Assembly (NCBI GenBank): GCA_963920765.1
Contig: OY987245.1
Location: 15,640,727-15,704,726, forward strand
DNA length: 64,000 nucleotides
Source of the DNA: Ulota crispa
Lineage: Eukaryota; Streptophyta; Bryopsida; Orthotrichales; Orthotrichaceae
Reading direction: 5' to 3'
In this document: positions 1 through 11,532 of the stretch, piece by piece
Layout of the letters: every line of letters begins with the position of its first letter
How positions within the stretch are numbered: position 1 is the first letter of the stretch
The notes under the pieces: model-generated
Told to the model about the DNA's origin: nothing
Databases searched by the model: none
The model's input: only the letters and a program-made list of their open reading frames with translations
Program-made: the position numbers and the translations under genes

Positions 1-1012
1 CTCATTTTTAAAATTATTTTTAAATTGCCAAAAAATGAAAGCTTGGTTATAGTTTGTCTATACTAAAAATTGGATACAGTTGTCATTCAAATGCAATCTT
101 GATAAATATTTGAAATGAAAATTCAGTCATTTTAGTGCAATTTTCAATTGCACGTTTGGATATCTTGTTTAATTTATTTAAATCCAAAAAAATTTCACAT
201 AAAAGATGTAATGATTTTGTGAGACCACCCAAAATTTTGGAGCTAAATCAAATTTTATTAAAAAATAAATAAGGGGTGGAATTTTTATTTGATCGCACGT
301 GACCTCCAAAGGATACATTGAGTGACCTCTCTGTGCCTACAATGCAAAGAGGTTCAATGAATTGGCACTACACTAGTCATTTTTCATGATTTCTTTGTGC
401 AATGAAGAAGTTTTCTATTTGAAATCCAAATGGTTAAAAGTTAGAAGCAAACATTTGAAAGAAGTGAGATAATTTTCAAGAACTTGAATTTATGGAATGC
501 AAGATAATAGGACTTGAAGTTAGAAGAAATCAATTTTTCTTGAAACCACTTGGACATAGTTAACAAAGTTTAACTGCTCTTAGATTAGGATTTGCGAGCT
601 CAATTTTTTTTTCATTTGAAAATTGTATACCATGTTTTATTAGTTACATACATGCCAAGTTTCAGAGGTTGATGAGCGTTTTAGCATAAGATTCTCCAAA
701 GATGCCCAAACTATCCAAGGTGCCCAAATTCTTTTGGGCAATAGAAATTTTTACTCCAACATCTTATTGAAGTTTTTTTTTCACACAAAGGAATTCATTG
801 TGTGCACCTTGTCTCCAAATTTCAGAGACATTTGCCAAAATTTGACTTAATAGGAACCTAGGTACCAAACTTTCAATTGACTATTGAACAAACAATTGTC
901 CTTTAGGAGTTAACAAATTTGTAGGTGCAGGAGCCAAGACGGCAATACCATGTTTGAACACAACTAATCAAGTAGGCTACAACTTGCAATTAATCCCTAA
1001 AAGACCAACTAT
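1..1012. other. AT-rich intergenic DNA, no gene seen
   Basis: There is no open frame of note on either strand. The stretch is AT-rich and repeat-like: a TCCTTTAGGAGTTAAC segment near 895-915 resembles the termini of the element at 3896-5137, so this is probably the outer part of an old inverted-repeat element whose left end lies outside the window. Confidence 0.5.
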
Positions 1013-1695
1013 CCCCTCAAAGGACAATTGGGATATTGGGCATGTACTTACAACTAAACTACTTTGTGTGATTTTCTATAACTTTTATGAAAGATAGGAA
1101 ATTCAAAGATCTATGTGAGCATCTAGTTTTTTCTTCATTTCAACATTGAAGAAGTTGTGCATTAATTTCTTGAAAAATGGGGGAGGGTGGGCAACCTAAA
1201 AACTTCTTTAATTTTCTTTTTCCAAAATAAAAATATGAATTTGGTTTTTTAGATTCACATATATGTGGGAAGCTTTAAATCATTCAATTTCAATTAATGA
1301 GATTAAAGTTATGAGAAGTTTTAGTTTGCAAATAGGTATGACTTTGAGAAACTCCCATACGCAAACTAAAACTTCTCATAACTTTCATCTCATCTATCAA
1401 AGTTGAATGATTCAAAGCCCTCCACATACATATAATGATATAAGTCTAAAGAACCAGTCTCATTTATTTATATCAACAAAATAAAAATTAAAAAATAAGA
1501 AAAAAGGACTGCCCAAGTGCCCGCCCTCCCCCACTTTTCCAAAAATTCATGCATAACTTCTTCAATAAATGTTGGAATGAAAAAAAAAATTCTATACCCA
1601 TGTAGATGTTTGAGTTCCCCATCTTCCATAAGAATCTCAGAAAATCATACAATGTAGTTTAAGTGTAAGTACATGTCCAAAATCCCAATTGTCCT
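1013..1695. repeat. Large palindromic element, arms about 330 bp
   Basis: The two halves are inverted copies meeting near position 1355. CAATTGGGATATTGGGCATG near 1024 pairs with the complement of the segment at 1665-1690, and GCAAACTAAAACTTCTCATA near 1362 mirrors the segment near 1310-1335. One arm of the same family recurs at 63725-64000. It has no coding capacity and is a foldback or hairpin type non-autonomous element. Confidence 0.8.
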
Positions 1696-2097
1696 AAGGT
1701 ATTAGGCTCATATTCCGTGAAGTCATTTTGAACCACCCATGTAGACTCCATCAAAATGAAAATGAGGTGGTTCTAAAATCACCCACTTAGAGTCATTGAA
1801 TACATGGGAAAAAAGTTGTAAGATCCACTCATCCTCCTTGATTTCTCAAATCTCTTCACAACTTGCAAGTGAACGGTTTTTGAAAGGTCTAGGTTCATAA
1901 ATAGAGACCTATGACACATGCCCTTTGAAAATTCATAAGTAACTCAAAAATGCTTCAAAAATTATGAATCAACTTGTGTTACATTTCAAATCTCTTTCTC
2001 TTTGTTTGAAAAATGATATAAAAATCCTCCCATCCACGGAAGACCCTAAAAAGGGGGATGAGCCCTTAGATGGTCGGTTTACAGCCCTCCTACCTTA
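1693..2097. mobile_element. MITE family B, copy 1
   Basis: The terminal inverted repeats begin CTAAGGTATTAGGCTC and end GCCCTCCTACCTTAC. The interior (CTCTTCACAACTTGCAAGTG, CCATCCACGGAAGACC) is shared with the copy at 5382-5796. It abuts the right arm of the 1013-1695 palindrome, so it appears to have inserted at that end. Short frames inside it are not genes. Confidence 0.75.
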
Positions 2098-3088
2098 CAA
2101 GGAACAATTGGTCAATGAGGGAGGTAAGCTATTTTGTGAGCGTAGAATGGTGAGCCTATGAGCGGTGAGCCAAGATTTCGTGAGTGGGAATCAATTTTGA
2201 GCTTAAAATTAATAGAAAACCTTTAAAAACAACAATTTTTCAAGAGATGAATGTTTATAATGTGCAATTATAAGGTCCTATGTACACATTTGTAGGTGAA
2301 ATTTAATATTTTGACAAATAAATTACGCTCACAACTCACAACTCATGAATCCTTGCTCACAATTTAGCATTCCCCGTCATTGAGGGGGTTGAAACGTAAA
2401 CCATCAACATGCAATAAACATAACATTGTTAGCCTTCACTAGGGGTCCCCTTTTGCTCCCACAATAAAAGGATCTCCCCATCTAATGCCATTAAATAGTT
2501 GTAAACCTCACCAATGAGCTTTGAGAATTTATAATTAAACTCTCCCCAGATATCTAAGGAGGAATATCCCTCCACAACTGGGAGGAGGAATATAACCCGG
2601 TGAACAATGTTATGGTGAGACCGTGAGAGATTTACAATTACCCATGTTTGTTTGTCGAAAGGCGGAACTGTTTCACCCTGGCCCCTACACACTAGCCGTC
2701 ACTGCAATCATGGCTACGACCAGCATGAGAGATAGTGTTCCCTGTATCGGCGGCACCGGCGCAAATATCTGCACTTGGGAACCGGGAAACAGGAGAGATA
2801 TTGAGCCAGCATGCAGACCCGCGCCATTCGCATCACCGTCGAGGTGCCACGTGGCCAAGCGTGGGGAACGAGGAGCTTTAATCTCGGAGGAGGTCCCACT
2901 AAGTTCCCATTCGACGGTCTACACTCTAGTGACTCTACAACATATTGGATGGCCTACGTTGGAAGTGGGCTTCATCTGACGGCGCTAAAGGGACTGACTG
3001 CAGTATCGACGAGCGCGGCACTCGTTGTTTAGAACGGCTGCTTTTCGGGGCTTGGTGTAGTAATGATCCTTCGTAGTTGTGGACCTGG
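2098..3088. other. Unannotated stretch with a GC-richer island
   Basis: The part at 2640-3060 is clearly richer in GC than the surroundings and holds overlapping short frames on both strands (118, 73 and 61 codons). None shows a recognisable domain, and no convincing splice structure could be assigned. It may be a degraded exon, a promoter, or a gene fragment carried by an element. Confidence 0.4.
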
Positions 3089-3377
3089 CATAACATTCAG
3101 TAGCCTGAAGAGAGGCTGCCTTTCCCTCTCTTTAGGTATCGTGCACGAACTTCATCCTGACAAAAAAAAAAAGTTTTTTTTTTTTTTTTTTAAATTTAAA
3201 TTTTTTTTGTCATGATTGGCCCCCACATCGACGTATGTGCACTAAATTGAACTTCTCTTCCATAAACTCTCTGACAAATTCAACCAAGTGTCCCCATAGC
3301 TAAAGATGTGTGTGGAATATTCCACACCATTTCATCTGGACGGAGGGCAACGCTACCAAGCGCTACTGAATGTTATG
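3089..3377. mobile_element. MITE family G, copy 1
   Basis: Its ends are CATAACATTCAGTAGC and the complement GCTACTGAATGTTATG. The interior has an A/T homopolymer tract, then CCCCACATCGACGTATGTGC and GTGTGGAATATTCCACAC. Two more copies lie at 11533-11859 and 53098-53357 (inverted). It has no coding capacity. Confidence 0.85.
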
Positions 3378-3569
3378 GGGTAAAAAAGAAAGTTCAAAAT
3401 CTTCATGAGGTACACTAAATATTGCGTTTAGGTTGCCCACACTAAATTCTCGACATCTTACTCTATATAAATATTTTATGCTGCTGCTGCAATGGTTCTC
3501 ATCAGTATTTATTGCAGTAAACCATTTTAAAGGCCTTGGCAACTACAAGTTTTAGAGAAACAAACTAAG

Positions 3570-3901
3570 ATAAGGTAGTGTGCTCATAAACCGTCCATCT
3601 AAGGGTTGAAACTGATTTTTGGGGAAGTGAAACTTCTTGAACTATTTTTCAGTAAATTTTTCTTTAAAGACAAGAAGAATTGTCATCTAACCCAAGTTCT
3701 TTCATATTTTTTGGAGATTTGTGGAATTAGTTATGAAATTATGAAGTGGAAAGGCCATAGGTCTCTAAAATTGCACACCCCTCAAGTATACATCACATGT
3801 ACATTGTTGGAAGGATATGAAAAATAACATGTTCCAAAAGAGTACATTTGGTGAGGTGAGCAGTTTTAGAGACTGCGTGGTTTATGAGTAGACTACCTTA
3901 G
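3570..3901. mobile_element. MITE family A, copy 1
   Basis: A roughly 330-bp element with terminal repeats TAAGGTAGTGTGCTCATAAA and its complement ending ACTACCTTA. The interior motif CTAACCCAAGTTCTTTCATA is shared with copies at 12137, 30030 and 44671. It lies inside the split family C element. The 73-codon frame inside it is also seen in other copies and is not a gene. Confidence 0.85.
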
Positions 3902-5137
3902 TGTGCTCTAATAAGGCGTGGTGTTTTGATTTGGTGCACTTCTAGGAACAACTGACATGTTTCTTCAAATATCTATTATTGTTGATGAGTTAGGTGGGCT
4001 TATCCCCTAAAGGACTAGACCCCCTTTTTTAGCAACATAGCGATTTTGGGCAGGTACATGTGATTGGAGCTTTTCATATTTTAGGCTAAAATTTTAATCA
4101 AATGTGGGAACGAGGTTTATTTTTCATATGCACAAAATTTCATGACATTTGGAATTATGAGTAAAAAGTTATGGCCTAATATCTTGATTTTTTCATTTGG
4201 CGAGCAACTTGGACAAATTTTTAAAAATCACATTTTTCAAAAACAAATTTTTAAAACTGATTTAGGAGATTTATGTGAATGTAGGAAGCTTTGAATCATT
4301 TTGTTTTGATCAGCAAGATGAAGGTTATGAGGATTTTTAGTTTGCGGGCAATTATGGATTCTTCACTCTAAAATAAACTTTGAAGCCCTTTATTTTACTC
4401 AATTTTATTTTTTTTGGAAAAAATTGAAACAAAAGGATGTAGATTGTTTATTGCAACATTACAATCATTGGGATTGGCATTTTTCATTTCCATAATTAAA
4501 TTCTCAATAGTTCTGTGTTTTAAATCATTCTCTACTTCTTTTTACTTACTAATATTTTTCCATATGTTAAATAATTCCAAATGATTTGAAACTTTTTTGA
4601 CATGTACCCTACTCTGGTGGGATAAGGAATCTAAAGAAGCACCATCCACATGGACTATTTTCCTTAGGAATTTCACCTTTTGAAGGGTAGTTGCCCAATT
4701 TTTCACAAGACGTTTTTGAATATTCAAATCATTCTAACTTCCAATCCACGAGATGGTAAACTCTAATTTTTTTTCCACATCTTCTAAAACTATTCTTCTA
4801 CAAGACCCTACAGTCACATATGCATAAAAATGTTTTTAACGTGTTTTTCATTAAATTAGGAAAAAGTGATATTTTGGGACTTTTGGATTTTATGTTTTCT
4901 AAAGAGTGTTCATTGAACACTCTTTAGAAAATATAAAATCCAAAAGTCCCAAAATGTCACTTTTTCCCAATTTAATGAATAATGCGTTTTTTGTTTTCAA
5001 ATTTGGTTGATACTCTGAAAATGACAGTTTTGGAGAGTTTTTGGTGATAACTTTGCTTGGTCCTTTAGGGGTTAACCCACCTAGTAATAGATTTTTGAAG
5101 GAACATGTTAGTTGTTCCTAATTTGAGCACACTACCT
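3896..5137. mobile_element. Element L, about 1.2 kb, with internal hairpin
   Basis: The subterminal inverted repeats match: TAGGAACAACTGACATG near 3950 against the complement of CATGTTAGTTGTTCCTAA near 5081, and GGTGGGCTTATCCCCTAAAG near 3990 against CTTTAGGGGTTAACCCACC near 5065. The right terminus is GAGCACACTACCTTA; the left terminus abuts element A. The interior is AT-rich, contains a near-perfect hairpin (4849-4977) and has no transposase-like frame. Confidence 0.75.
4849..4977. repeat. Near-perfect 129-bp hairpin
   Basis: Two 64-base arms separated by a single base are complementary except for three positions. The tip reads GTGTTCATTGAACAC near 4908-4924. The high arm identity within an old, nested element suggests recent formation or gene conversion. 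Confidence 0.85.
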
Positions 5138-5381
5138 TAATGGCTTTCAAGTTGGAAAATATGTGTAATCCTAGTATCTAAAAAATTGCATGTGCCTCCT
5201 AGTAGCCACACCATGATTCATGAGGTAACTTCCCAAGGTAAGGCATTCTGACTGTCAAGGCAACCTAATCTAATTGCATTGTTCAGTGTAAAGAACATTA
5301 TGTTCTTGTGAGTTATCACCAATTTCAATTCATATTTGAATTAGAATCCCTGGTTATGTTTGGAATCCATGCATGAAGGAG

Positions 5382-5796
5382 ATAAGGTAGTACGCTTGAA
5401 AACCATTTGCTCATTTCAAACCATCCAGTAGCTTGTTGTGAAATGGTGCATGGTGGTTCTTACATTAGCCTCTTACAACTCATTGAATGCATGGAAGAAA
5501 ATTTGTTTTTAATTGCAAGAGCCAATCATTCTCCTTGCTTCCTCAAATCTCTTCACAACTTGCAAGTGAACGGTTCTTGGAAGATCTAAGGTTAATAATA
5601 GGAACCTATGACACATGCACTTTAAGAATTCATAAATAACTCAAAAATGCTTCAAAAAATATGAAACAACTTGTGTTGCATTCAACATCTATTTCTCTTT
5701 GTTTGAAAAATGAACTAAAAATCCTTCCATCCACAGAAGACCATGAAAAAGAGGGATGAGCCCTTAGATGGGCGGTTTTTGAGCGTACTGCCTTAG
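5382..5796. mobile_element. MITE family B, copy 2
   Basis: The ends are ATAAGGTAGTACGCTTG and the imperfect complement GAGCGTACTGCCTTAG. The interior is closely similar to 1693-2097 (CTTGCAAGTGAACGGTT, then ATCCTTCCATCCACAGAAG). Together with 1693-2097 it defines a family of about 410 bp. Confidence 0.8.
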
Positions 5797-6377
5797 AACT
5801 GACCGACTCCATACCGGGCCAGATTTTTACTTTTATGCTTGCATGTAAATGGAAGAAAATCTTAACTTTTTTTCTTTCCGGATCTAAATTGACGTTTGAG
5901 CAGTACTGCAGTACAGTACTGTATACCAAAGCTTTGTAGGAGGCAAGTCTACGTTGGCAAGTAAACCGGATGCTCATCACTGTGGTGAAGCTTCGGTAAG
6001 TTCACTGCTTTTGTTCGGGCGCTGCCACCTCCGGTTATTAGGGGTATAACTTATGTGGCATGTGCACTCCCTACATCAACGTGACAACGTTCTCCACAGT
6101 CCACACCTTCATTCGCTGCACCCTCAGCGGTCACGTTATACCAGGCAAATGTAACATGTTTTTCACGGGTCGAGTGACACGTATCCTCAAATGCATGCAA
6201 ATAATTAAGTACCTAATGTTTCTTGAAGAGGGATTGGCTGATTCCATCCACTTCCACGCCAGATTTTTTAGTGCAGTGGCTACCAGTGGCAGACTGAAGA
6301 AAAATTCTGGCTAAAATTGGCCCAAAAAACTTCGGGCTATACTATACAGTATACCCCTCATTTGCTGCCACTTCTCG
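5797..6377. other. Unique sequence without an assignable gene
   Basis: Short frames of 84 and 116 codons occur on opposite strands but show no known domain and no splice signals that extend them. A small palindrome, CAGTACTGCAGTACAGTACTG, lies near 5900. Confidence 0.4.
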
Positions 6378-6621
6378 TTAACCCCTGAAGGGCCCTTGGG
6401 CTTTGGAGCTACAATATCAAATACGGTTGCAACCAATATTCAGAAGTTTGAATCAGTTGAAAATTAAGTGTTACGACCATACATATTGAAAGATTGTATG
6501 ATGGTGGATGCATAATAAAATTTGAAAAACCCTCAAAGTAGCTCAAATATATTTGTCGAGACATTTGTACATACGGTCATACATATGACCGCAAAGGGCG
6601 TTTGAGATGTTCAGGGGTTAA
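6378..6621. mobile_element. MITE family H, copy 1
   Basis: The element starts TTAACCCCTGAAGGGCCCTT and ends GATGTTCAGGGGTTAA. The interior ATATTCAGAAGTTTGAATCA is shared with the copy at 20893-21122. It is about 245 bp long and non-coding. The TTAACCCCTGA terminus is also used by the larger family P. Confidence 0.85.
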
Positions 6622-7265
6622 TACCACCTAGCGTTTAAATTTCTGGCAAGTTTTGGCCAAAATCTTATCTCTATTTTTGACTAGCTACCATAACATAACA
6701 TAACATGAGGAAAATCGGGCGGAAAATGGATGAATCACCAAATCCCTCCCCGAGCAAAAACCAAGTTTGTCATAATTTGAATGTACGCTACTAATGTTAG
6801 TAGATTTTATGCATGAACATGCAGACATTATTGATTCTATCCATTTCTATTCAACTTTTCCTTACTTGCTTGCATTGGGCCCGAATGAACTGACCCATCA
6901 TTGATCTTTGCTTGAATGAATGGATGAATGGGGCCAAGAGGCTCTGTCTATTGCTCATCCATGATTTTGGGCTAGGGTCAAAAAGTTCTGGTTTTCTACA
7001 AACAAGGGGTAAAAATATTAACTTAACCCCTATTTTTGGAGTTGTTTAGTTGTACTCTCTTGTATGATTTTAGACTAAATCAATGTTTTTGAATTCAAAA
7101 TGTGAATTCAAAATTCTCAAATTCAATCTCCTCATGGTAAACTTAGAAACACTTAGGATTTGTGAAATGTGAAAAAGCAGAACGTTTTCACCTTAGTGGT
7201 TTAGTACAACTCACATCAATCAAGTTATTATTCTTATTTTTGAATGATGAGTTCTTTTGTGGTAC
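6622..7265. other. AT-rich intergenic DNA
   Basis: No gene is seen. There is a short direct repeat of ATAACATAACATAACATGA near 6690 and simple AT-rich sequence. Confidence 0.4.
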
Positions 7266-8122
7266 ACTAAGGACACCTTTCCATACGAGGGGGGAGGGGG
7301 GAGTGGCATGTGAAGGCAAATATAGCACCATTAGAAAAAATATGAGCCCTCCATAAGGCCCTTAGAACCCCTTTCAACTGGTCTCCTTAATTGTTTTAAT
7401 TTGTACTTTGGGATAACAAAAATTTCTTACACCCTACTATGCCTTTGACTACAATCATGGCTCACATTGGCATGTCCAATTTTTATTGGGTGTTTCAATT
7501 ACATGTACATGTTACCATGGTCCTTTTTCTCTATATTAAAGTCTTCAACCTAGTACTTGTGAGGGTAACATTTAGTTGTGGTTGTGTAGAATAGTAGGAG
7601 AATAATTAAGAAATTTCACTAGAAAAAAAACATGCCATAAACAATTGCCACAAATTGCCACGACTAGGTCACAATAATCGCCTTACAACTACACAACAAC
7701 TGTACGACTAGATTGTAGTTGTGCAAATGTTGTGTAGTTGTTTGTGCAGTTGTAAGGTAGTTATTGTGACCTAGTCGTGGCAATTTGTGACAGTTGTTTA
7801 TGACATGTTTTTCTTCTAGTGTTGTGACATAGTCCTAGATTGTCATTTTCTAATCACAGTTTTTGTGATGTACAATAGAAAAGTCATACGAGATAGAGAC
7901 ACTTCACACATGCTTTTAGTGTACCTAGTCTAGGCCCAATAAATGTTAAGAATATCAAATCTTAAGGGCCTTGTGGAATGTGGAGGGTTCAAAATTTTTC
8001 TAATGCAATGATTATAGGTTGGATTGGGTTTTGATTTTTTTGGAACTCAATCCAACCAATTATCAATTGGCTATATTTGCCTTCACCAGCCACTCCCTCG
8101 CATGGGAGGATGCCCTAAGAGC
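7266..8122. mobile_element. Inverted-repeat element with a nested smaller MITE
   Basis: The outer arms match in inverted orientation: 7280-7330 (around GAGTGGCATGTGAAGGCAAA) against the complement of 8065-8110 (TTTGCCTTCACCAGCCACTC). A second shared block is GAGCCCTCCATAAGGCCCTT near 7343 against the complement near 7970. The centre is occupied by the element at 7617-7821. Confidence 0.7.
7617..7821. mobile_element. Palindromic MITE with CACTAG termini
   Basis: It begins TCACTAGAAAAAAAACATG and ends CATGTTTTTCTTCTAGTG. Almost the whole roughly 200 bp folds back on itself (CACGACTAGGTCACAATAAT against the complement at 7757-7782). CACTA-like ends suggest the CMC superfamily, but target duplications are too short to be sure. 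Confidence 0.75.
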
Positions 8123-8809
8123 CTATTGATTAACTGGAAGTTATAACAATGTGCTACAAGCCTATAAGAGTGGGGTAAACAAACTTAAGAAAGTCTTAAC
8201 CTTAAATGCCCCAGCAACAAGATCATGTTGTTGGGGCCCACAACTTTATCTCATTTTTTCTCTTGATTTGTACGGTGAAAACAATCGTGGCTAGTCTCCA
8301 TCAGCAGAGAAGATAGTTCTTTTTCAAATCCTACGGTCACTTTTTTTGGATGTGATTTTCCAAGCTATGGTGGCCATTAAACCCCTATTAAACCCCCATT
8401 TTCTCCTAAATCTTAAAATAACTCTGGTCGCTCAGGGGTTAGGAATTTAAAACCAGCACCAAAGGTGACGTTTCTGGTATGGATGAGATCTTCTTGCACT
8501 GATGGAGATGCAATAAAACTTCATACATAATTACCGAGCACACTGTACGGCTAGCTTGTTTCTGCAGGAACAGGGGAGTTGATGTAGCCAGAATGTAGAG
8601 AGAAGGTAAAAGGTCACCAGCTCAAGGCTGTAAAATATCTGGAGGACTTCGCTTGAAAGCATAGTTACCACACATTTCATGTGTAACTCTGTAAGACTGC
8701 CACCGCTTACATACAAGGCTGAGGCTCACAAATCGCCCTCACTGACAGTAGTGTAGTTACCTTCCGTTCTCTTGTACAAAGTCAAGGTTGCAAGCGTTGA
8801 CATGAATCC
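8123..8809. other. Upstream intergenic region
   Basis: No gene is seen. A GCTCAGGGGTTAGG segment near 8430 resembles the termini of families H and P. The sequence becomes less AT-rich towards the promoter-like site at 8810. Confidence 0.4.
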
Positions 8810-8930
8810 TATATAACTCGACAGCACAAGGAAAGGTCCTCGCAACACAACTGCAAGTTCCATCTCTCGAAGTCTCTCTCTCGCTCCTCTTCAACTCCTC
8901 CTCTGCTTGGACCAATTATATCGTCTCGCA
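8810..8930 (+). promoter_or_regulatory. Putative promoter: TATA box and CT-rich leader
   Basis: TATATAA at 8810-8816 is followed after about 45 bases by a pyrimidine-rich run (TCTCTCGAAGTCTCTCTCTC and CTCCTCTTCAACTCCTCC), the arrangement typical of plant core promoters and 5' leaders. It would drive transcription to the right, towards the small spliced gene at 9557. Inference from motifs only. Confidence 0.4.
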
Positions 8931-9045
8931 ATGCCTCTGTTCTGGAGTACTGATGCTGCTTACTGAATCTATCCCTTGGTTGCCACAGCTTGGCACGGAA
9001 CTCTTGCGGTGAATCATACTATCAAGCGCATCTGCTAACTTGATT

Positions 9046-9378
9046 AAGCGCCATACTAAGTCTAGTTATTTGACTGATTCTTTGAATTGCATGATTCCCA
9101 TGTAATCAGTTAGTTACAGTTATTAACCTCTTTACAATCAACGCCTTATGTTTCAAGTATCCAAAAGTTATACGATGTCGTCGTGCTAAGGTTTGTGCGG
9201 GGGTTTGAGCGTAAGCGCCATACTTAGTCTTCTAGTTATTTGTCTCCGGATAGAGTGGTCTTTGAATTGCATTATTCCCATTTAACCAGTGAGTTGCAGT
9301 TATTAATCTCCTTACAGTCAACGCCGTATAATTCTAGTATCCAACATTTTAACGATGTCGTCGTGCTAAGATTTGTGG
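9046..9378 (+). repeat. Diverged tandem duplication, unit about 170 bp
   Basis: Two successive copies start AAGCGCCATACTAAG (9046) and AAGCGCCATACTTAG (9212) and both end in CGATGTCGTCGTGCTAAG. Shared internal words include TTTGAATTGCAT and CAACGCC. The duplication lies in the leader or first-intron region of the putative gene below. Confidence 0.75.
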
Positions 9379-9556
9379 CTGGTATTGTGAATCTAGAGTC
9401 TAGAGCGTCTAGTTTCGCTGGTTCTAGACATGTGAGCGATTTTTGCACTGTTAGAGATTCGTGCCAAGCTGTGTGCAACGAAGGGATAAGTTTCCAATAT
9501 TTTCGCCAACACATTTCAGCTGGAATCGGCGATTGTGTGAGATAGCAAGTCTCAAC

Positions 9557-10252
9557 ATGTACAGTGCATCACTGTGGACCAAGCGTTTCTGCATATTTGG
9601 GATTTCGAAACGCCAGGGTACCTGGCAATGGGAGAATTACAGGTGCATTCTTGCTTCAGTATCTAGTAAGTTGCAGTTTTGCACGTCAATGCCGTAATAT
9701 TGGCTATATTCCATTACTAATTGCTCGGTTGGGGTTTCACTGCCTAAACCAAAAATATATACCGATCCTAGTTTAGTTCGTTGACTGAAATTGGACCTTT
9801 TGTGAAGATAAATGTCGCAACTTTTGGCACAAAATTTGGGAATGTGACAATTACTGAACTTTTGCCATTGCAGTGCTTGTGATCATAGTGTGGGTGTTTC
9901 TCATGATCAAAAGGCTCCATTTGTGGGGAGGCTGGTTCAACAGGCAGATGAAGTTAGAGAGGGTTCAACCGTCAATAACATTTCATCGTTTTGCATGGTG
10001 CATAATCCCACCCTTGAGGTAGGTTTGCTATGATTCAATTCAGTTAAGAATACATGGTTCTACATCGAAAATTTACCGACAGTTGCAAAATGGCCCTCGG
10101 AGCTAAGTACAACGAACATGTACATGAGTTTGAGCTATTTCCATTCTGCCGCAGGAGTAGGTCCTCTGCATTCTGCAATTGTTAATAGTTTTCATTTGAC
10201 GTCTTACTGTTTGATTCTGCAGTCAAAACCGATATTTTTGTATAGTTCATGA
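9557..10252 (+). CDS. Putative small spliced gene, product unknown
   Basis: I propose exons 9557-9642, 9874-10018 and 10223-10252, giving about 86 residues. Exon 1 starts at an ATG, ends at TACAG|GTGCAT in phase 2, and joins the acceptor CATTGCAG at 9873 in the same phase, keeping the frame open across the junction (WQWENYS/ACDHSVGVS). Exon 2 ends CTTGAG|GTAGGT. The third exon is the least certain: an alternative acceptor at 10154 would give a stop after one codon. I do not recognise the product; the middle part (VGRLVQQADEVREG) could be helical. The TATA-like site at 8810 lies upstream. It may equally be a spliced non-coding RNA or a gene remnant. Confidence 0.35.
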
Positions 10253-11532
10253 TGAATACTAGGAACCTTTGAGCAACCGGCTTGGGTTAGCATTCTTTAT
10301 ACTAAAAGAGAGAGCCAAGAATGACACTTGTATAATAACACCATTCATTCTGACTTCTGAGGCGTCAACGTGGTTCACATAGTGTTGTTGAAATGAAAAC
10401 AATACTCTATGTGGCATCAACCTCAGTCCTAGCTTATAGAACTCTGTACACTTGTATAACACTACAGCACAGTTATGGCGCCCTAAAACATATTATTCTA
10501 ACAAATCAGATAATGAACAGGATGATATTTCTTTGTATCGTGCTTTCCAGCCTCATAATCTGTCTGCAGTTTGAGTCGCGAGCGCTCTAGCAATCTGCCT
10601 AACCGCATATTTAATAACGACGTGTCGTCTTTTGATTTGTCTTGACACTCTTGTGTATGCTGTTGCTCCTTGCCTAGTGCCTCCCTGTCTCTCGTAGAGA
10701 GCCTGAAGGGTTCTGATCTCAAAATATGAGGTGGGCAAAAATAGCTAAAATTGCCAGATAAAAACCCCTTCTTCAGGCTCCAGTCCTGACTCAAAAATTT
10801 ACACTTCTCTGTTCTCGACCGTTCTTTGGCATTTGAACATCATAAATTGGGCGCTACAGTTTAACTAAAATGACCATCCAACTAGATAGTTTAGACTCAC
10901 AAATCGTTATGTTACTGATTTGGTAATGAGTAATGACGATACCCTGGCATGATTCATTACACTACACATGTGAATCATGTGATTACATGAATGAATGTAT
11001 GATACACTCATACACCTGTGATTACTTCAATTTACGACCAAGATTTACGGATGCCGTGTATTTCGTCAGCTTTCTAAATAGAAACTTATCATTCTGCAGT
11101 AAGAGCAACTCCAACGACAATGTCTTACAAATTGCTGTGCATGTTACACCACACATGATGTTTCCCATTAGATAGGAACAGCTACCTACTGAAGCCTATC
11201 ATAAGCAGTGATCCCAAATATGATTTTCACTTTTAGTACAAGTGGCTAAAAACACTGCTAAAAAGCTAAATTTTTTGAATTTAACACTGAAAAGCTTACA
11301 TTTTTTAAGCTACGAGAAAAATTTGTTAGGAATCCTGTTAAATTTAGCCAGTTTAGAGAACGCTGATCATAAATGCTGATCGAGCAAGTAAGTCTTGAAA
11401 GTCGCAGAGTTGCTTTCGACGTTGCTGCAGTGTGTGGTAATATGTCAACCACGATGAGCACAATGACATTTTAGAACCGATAGGTGAACAGTCAAAATAG
11501 ATTATGAATGTATTGTAATTGTAAAATGGATA
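10253..11532. other. Intergenic, no supported gene
   Basis: Several frames of 60-98 codons overlap on both strands without recognisable domains. The composition is mixed, and no terminal inverted repeats were identified. Confidence 0.4.

Larger units (their letters stand above)
3409..5290. mobile_element. MITE family C, copy 1, split by two nested elements
   Basis: The left end (TACACTAAATATTGCGTTTA followed by GGTTGCCC) is at 3409 and the matching right end (GAGGTAACTTCCCAAGGTAA to TTCAGTGTA) is at 5215-5290. The roughly 1.6 kb between them is two other elements, family A (3570-3901) and family L (3896-5137). Joined, the outer pieces make about the usual 300 bp of family C, so C is the oldest insertion here. 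Confidence 0.75.

Noticed and set aside
9240-9545. 101-codon frame overlapping the tandem duplication
   Set aside because: It overlaps a minus-strand frame of similar size and a duplicated non-coding leader, and does not join any exon in phase.
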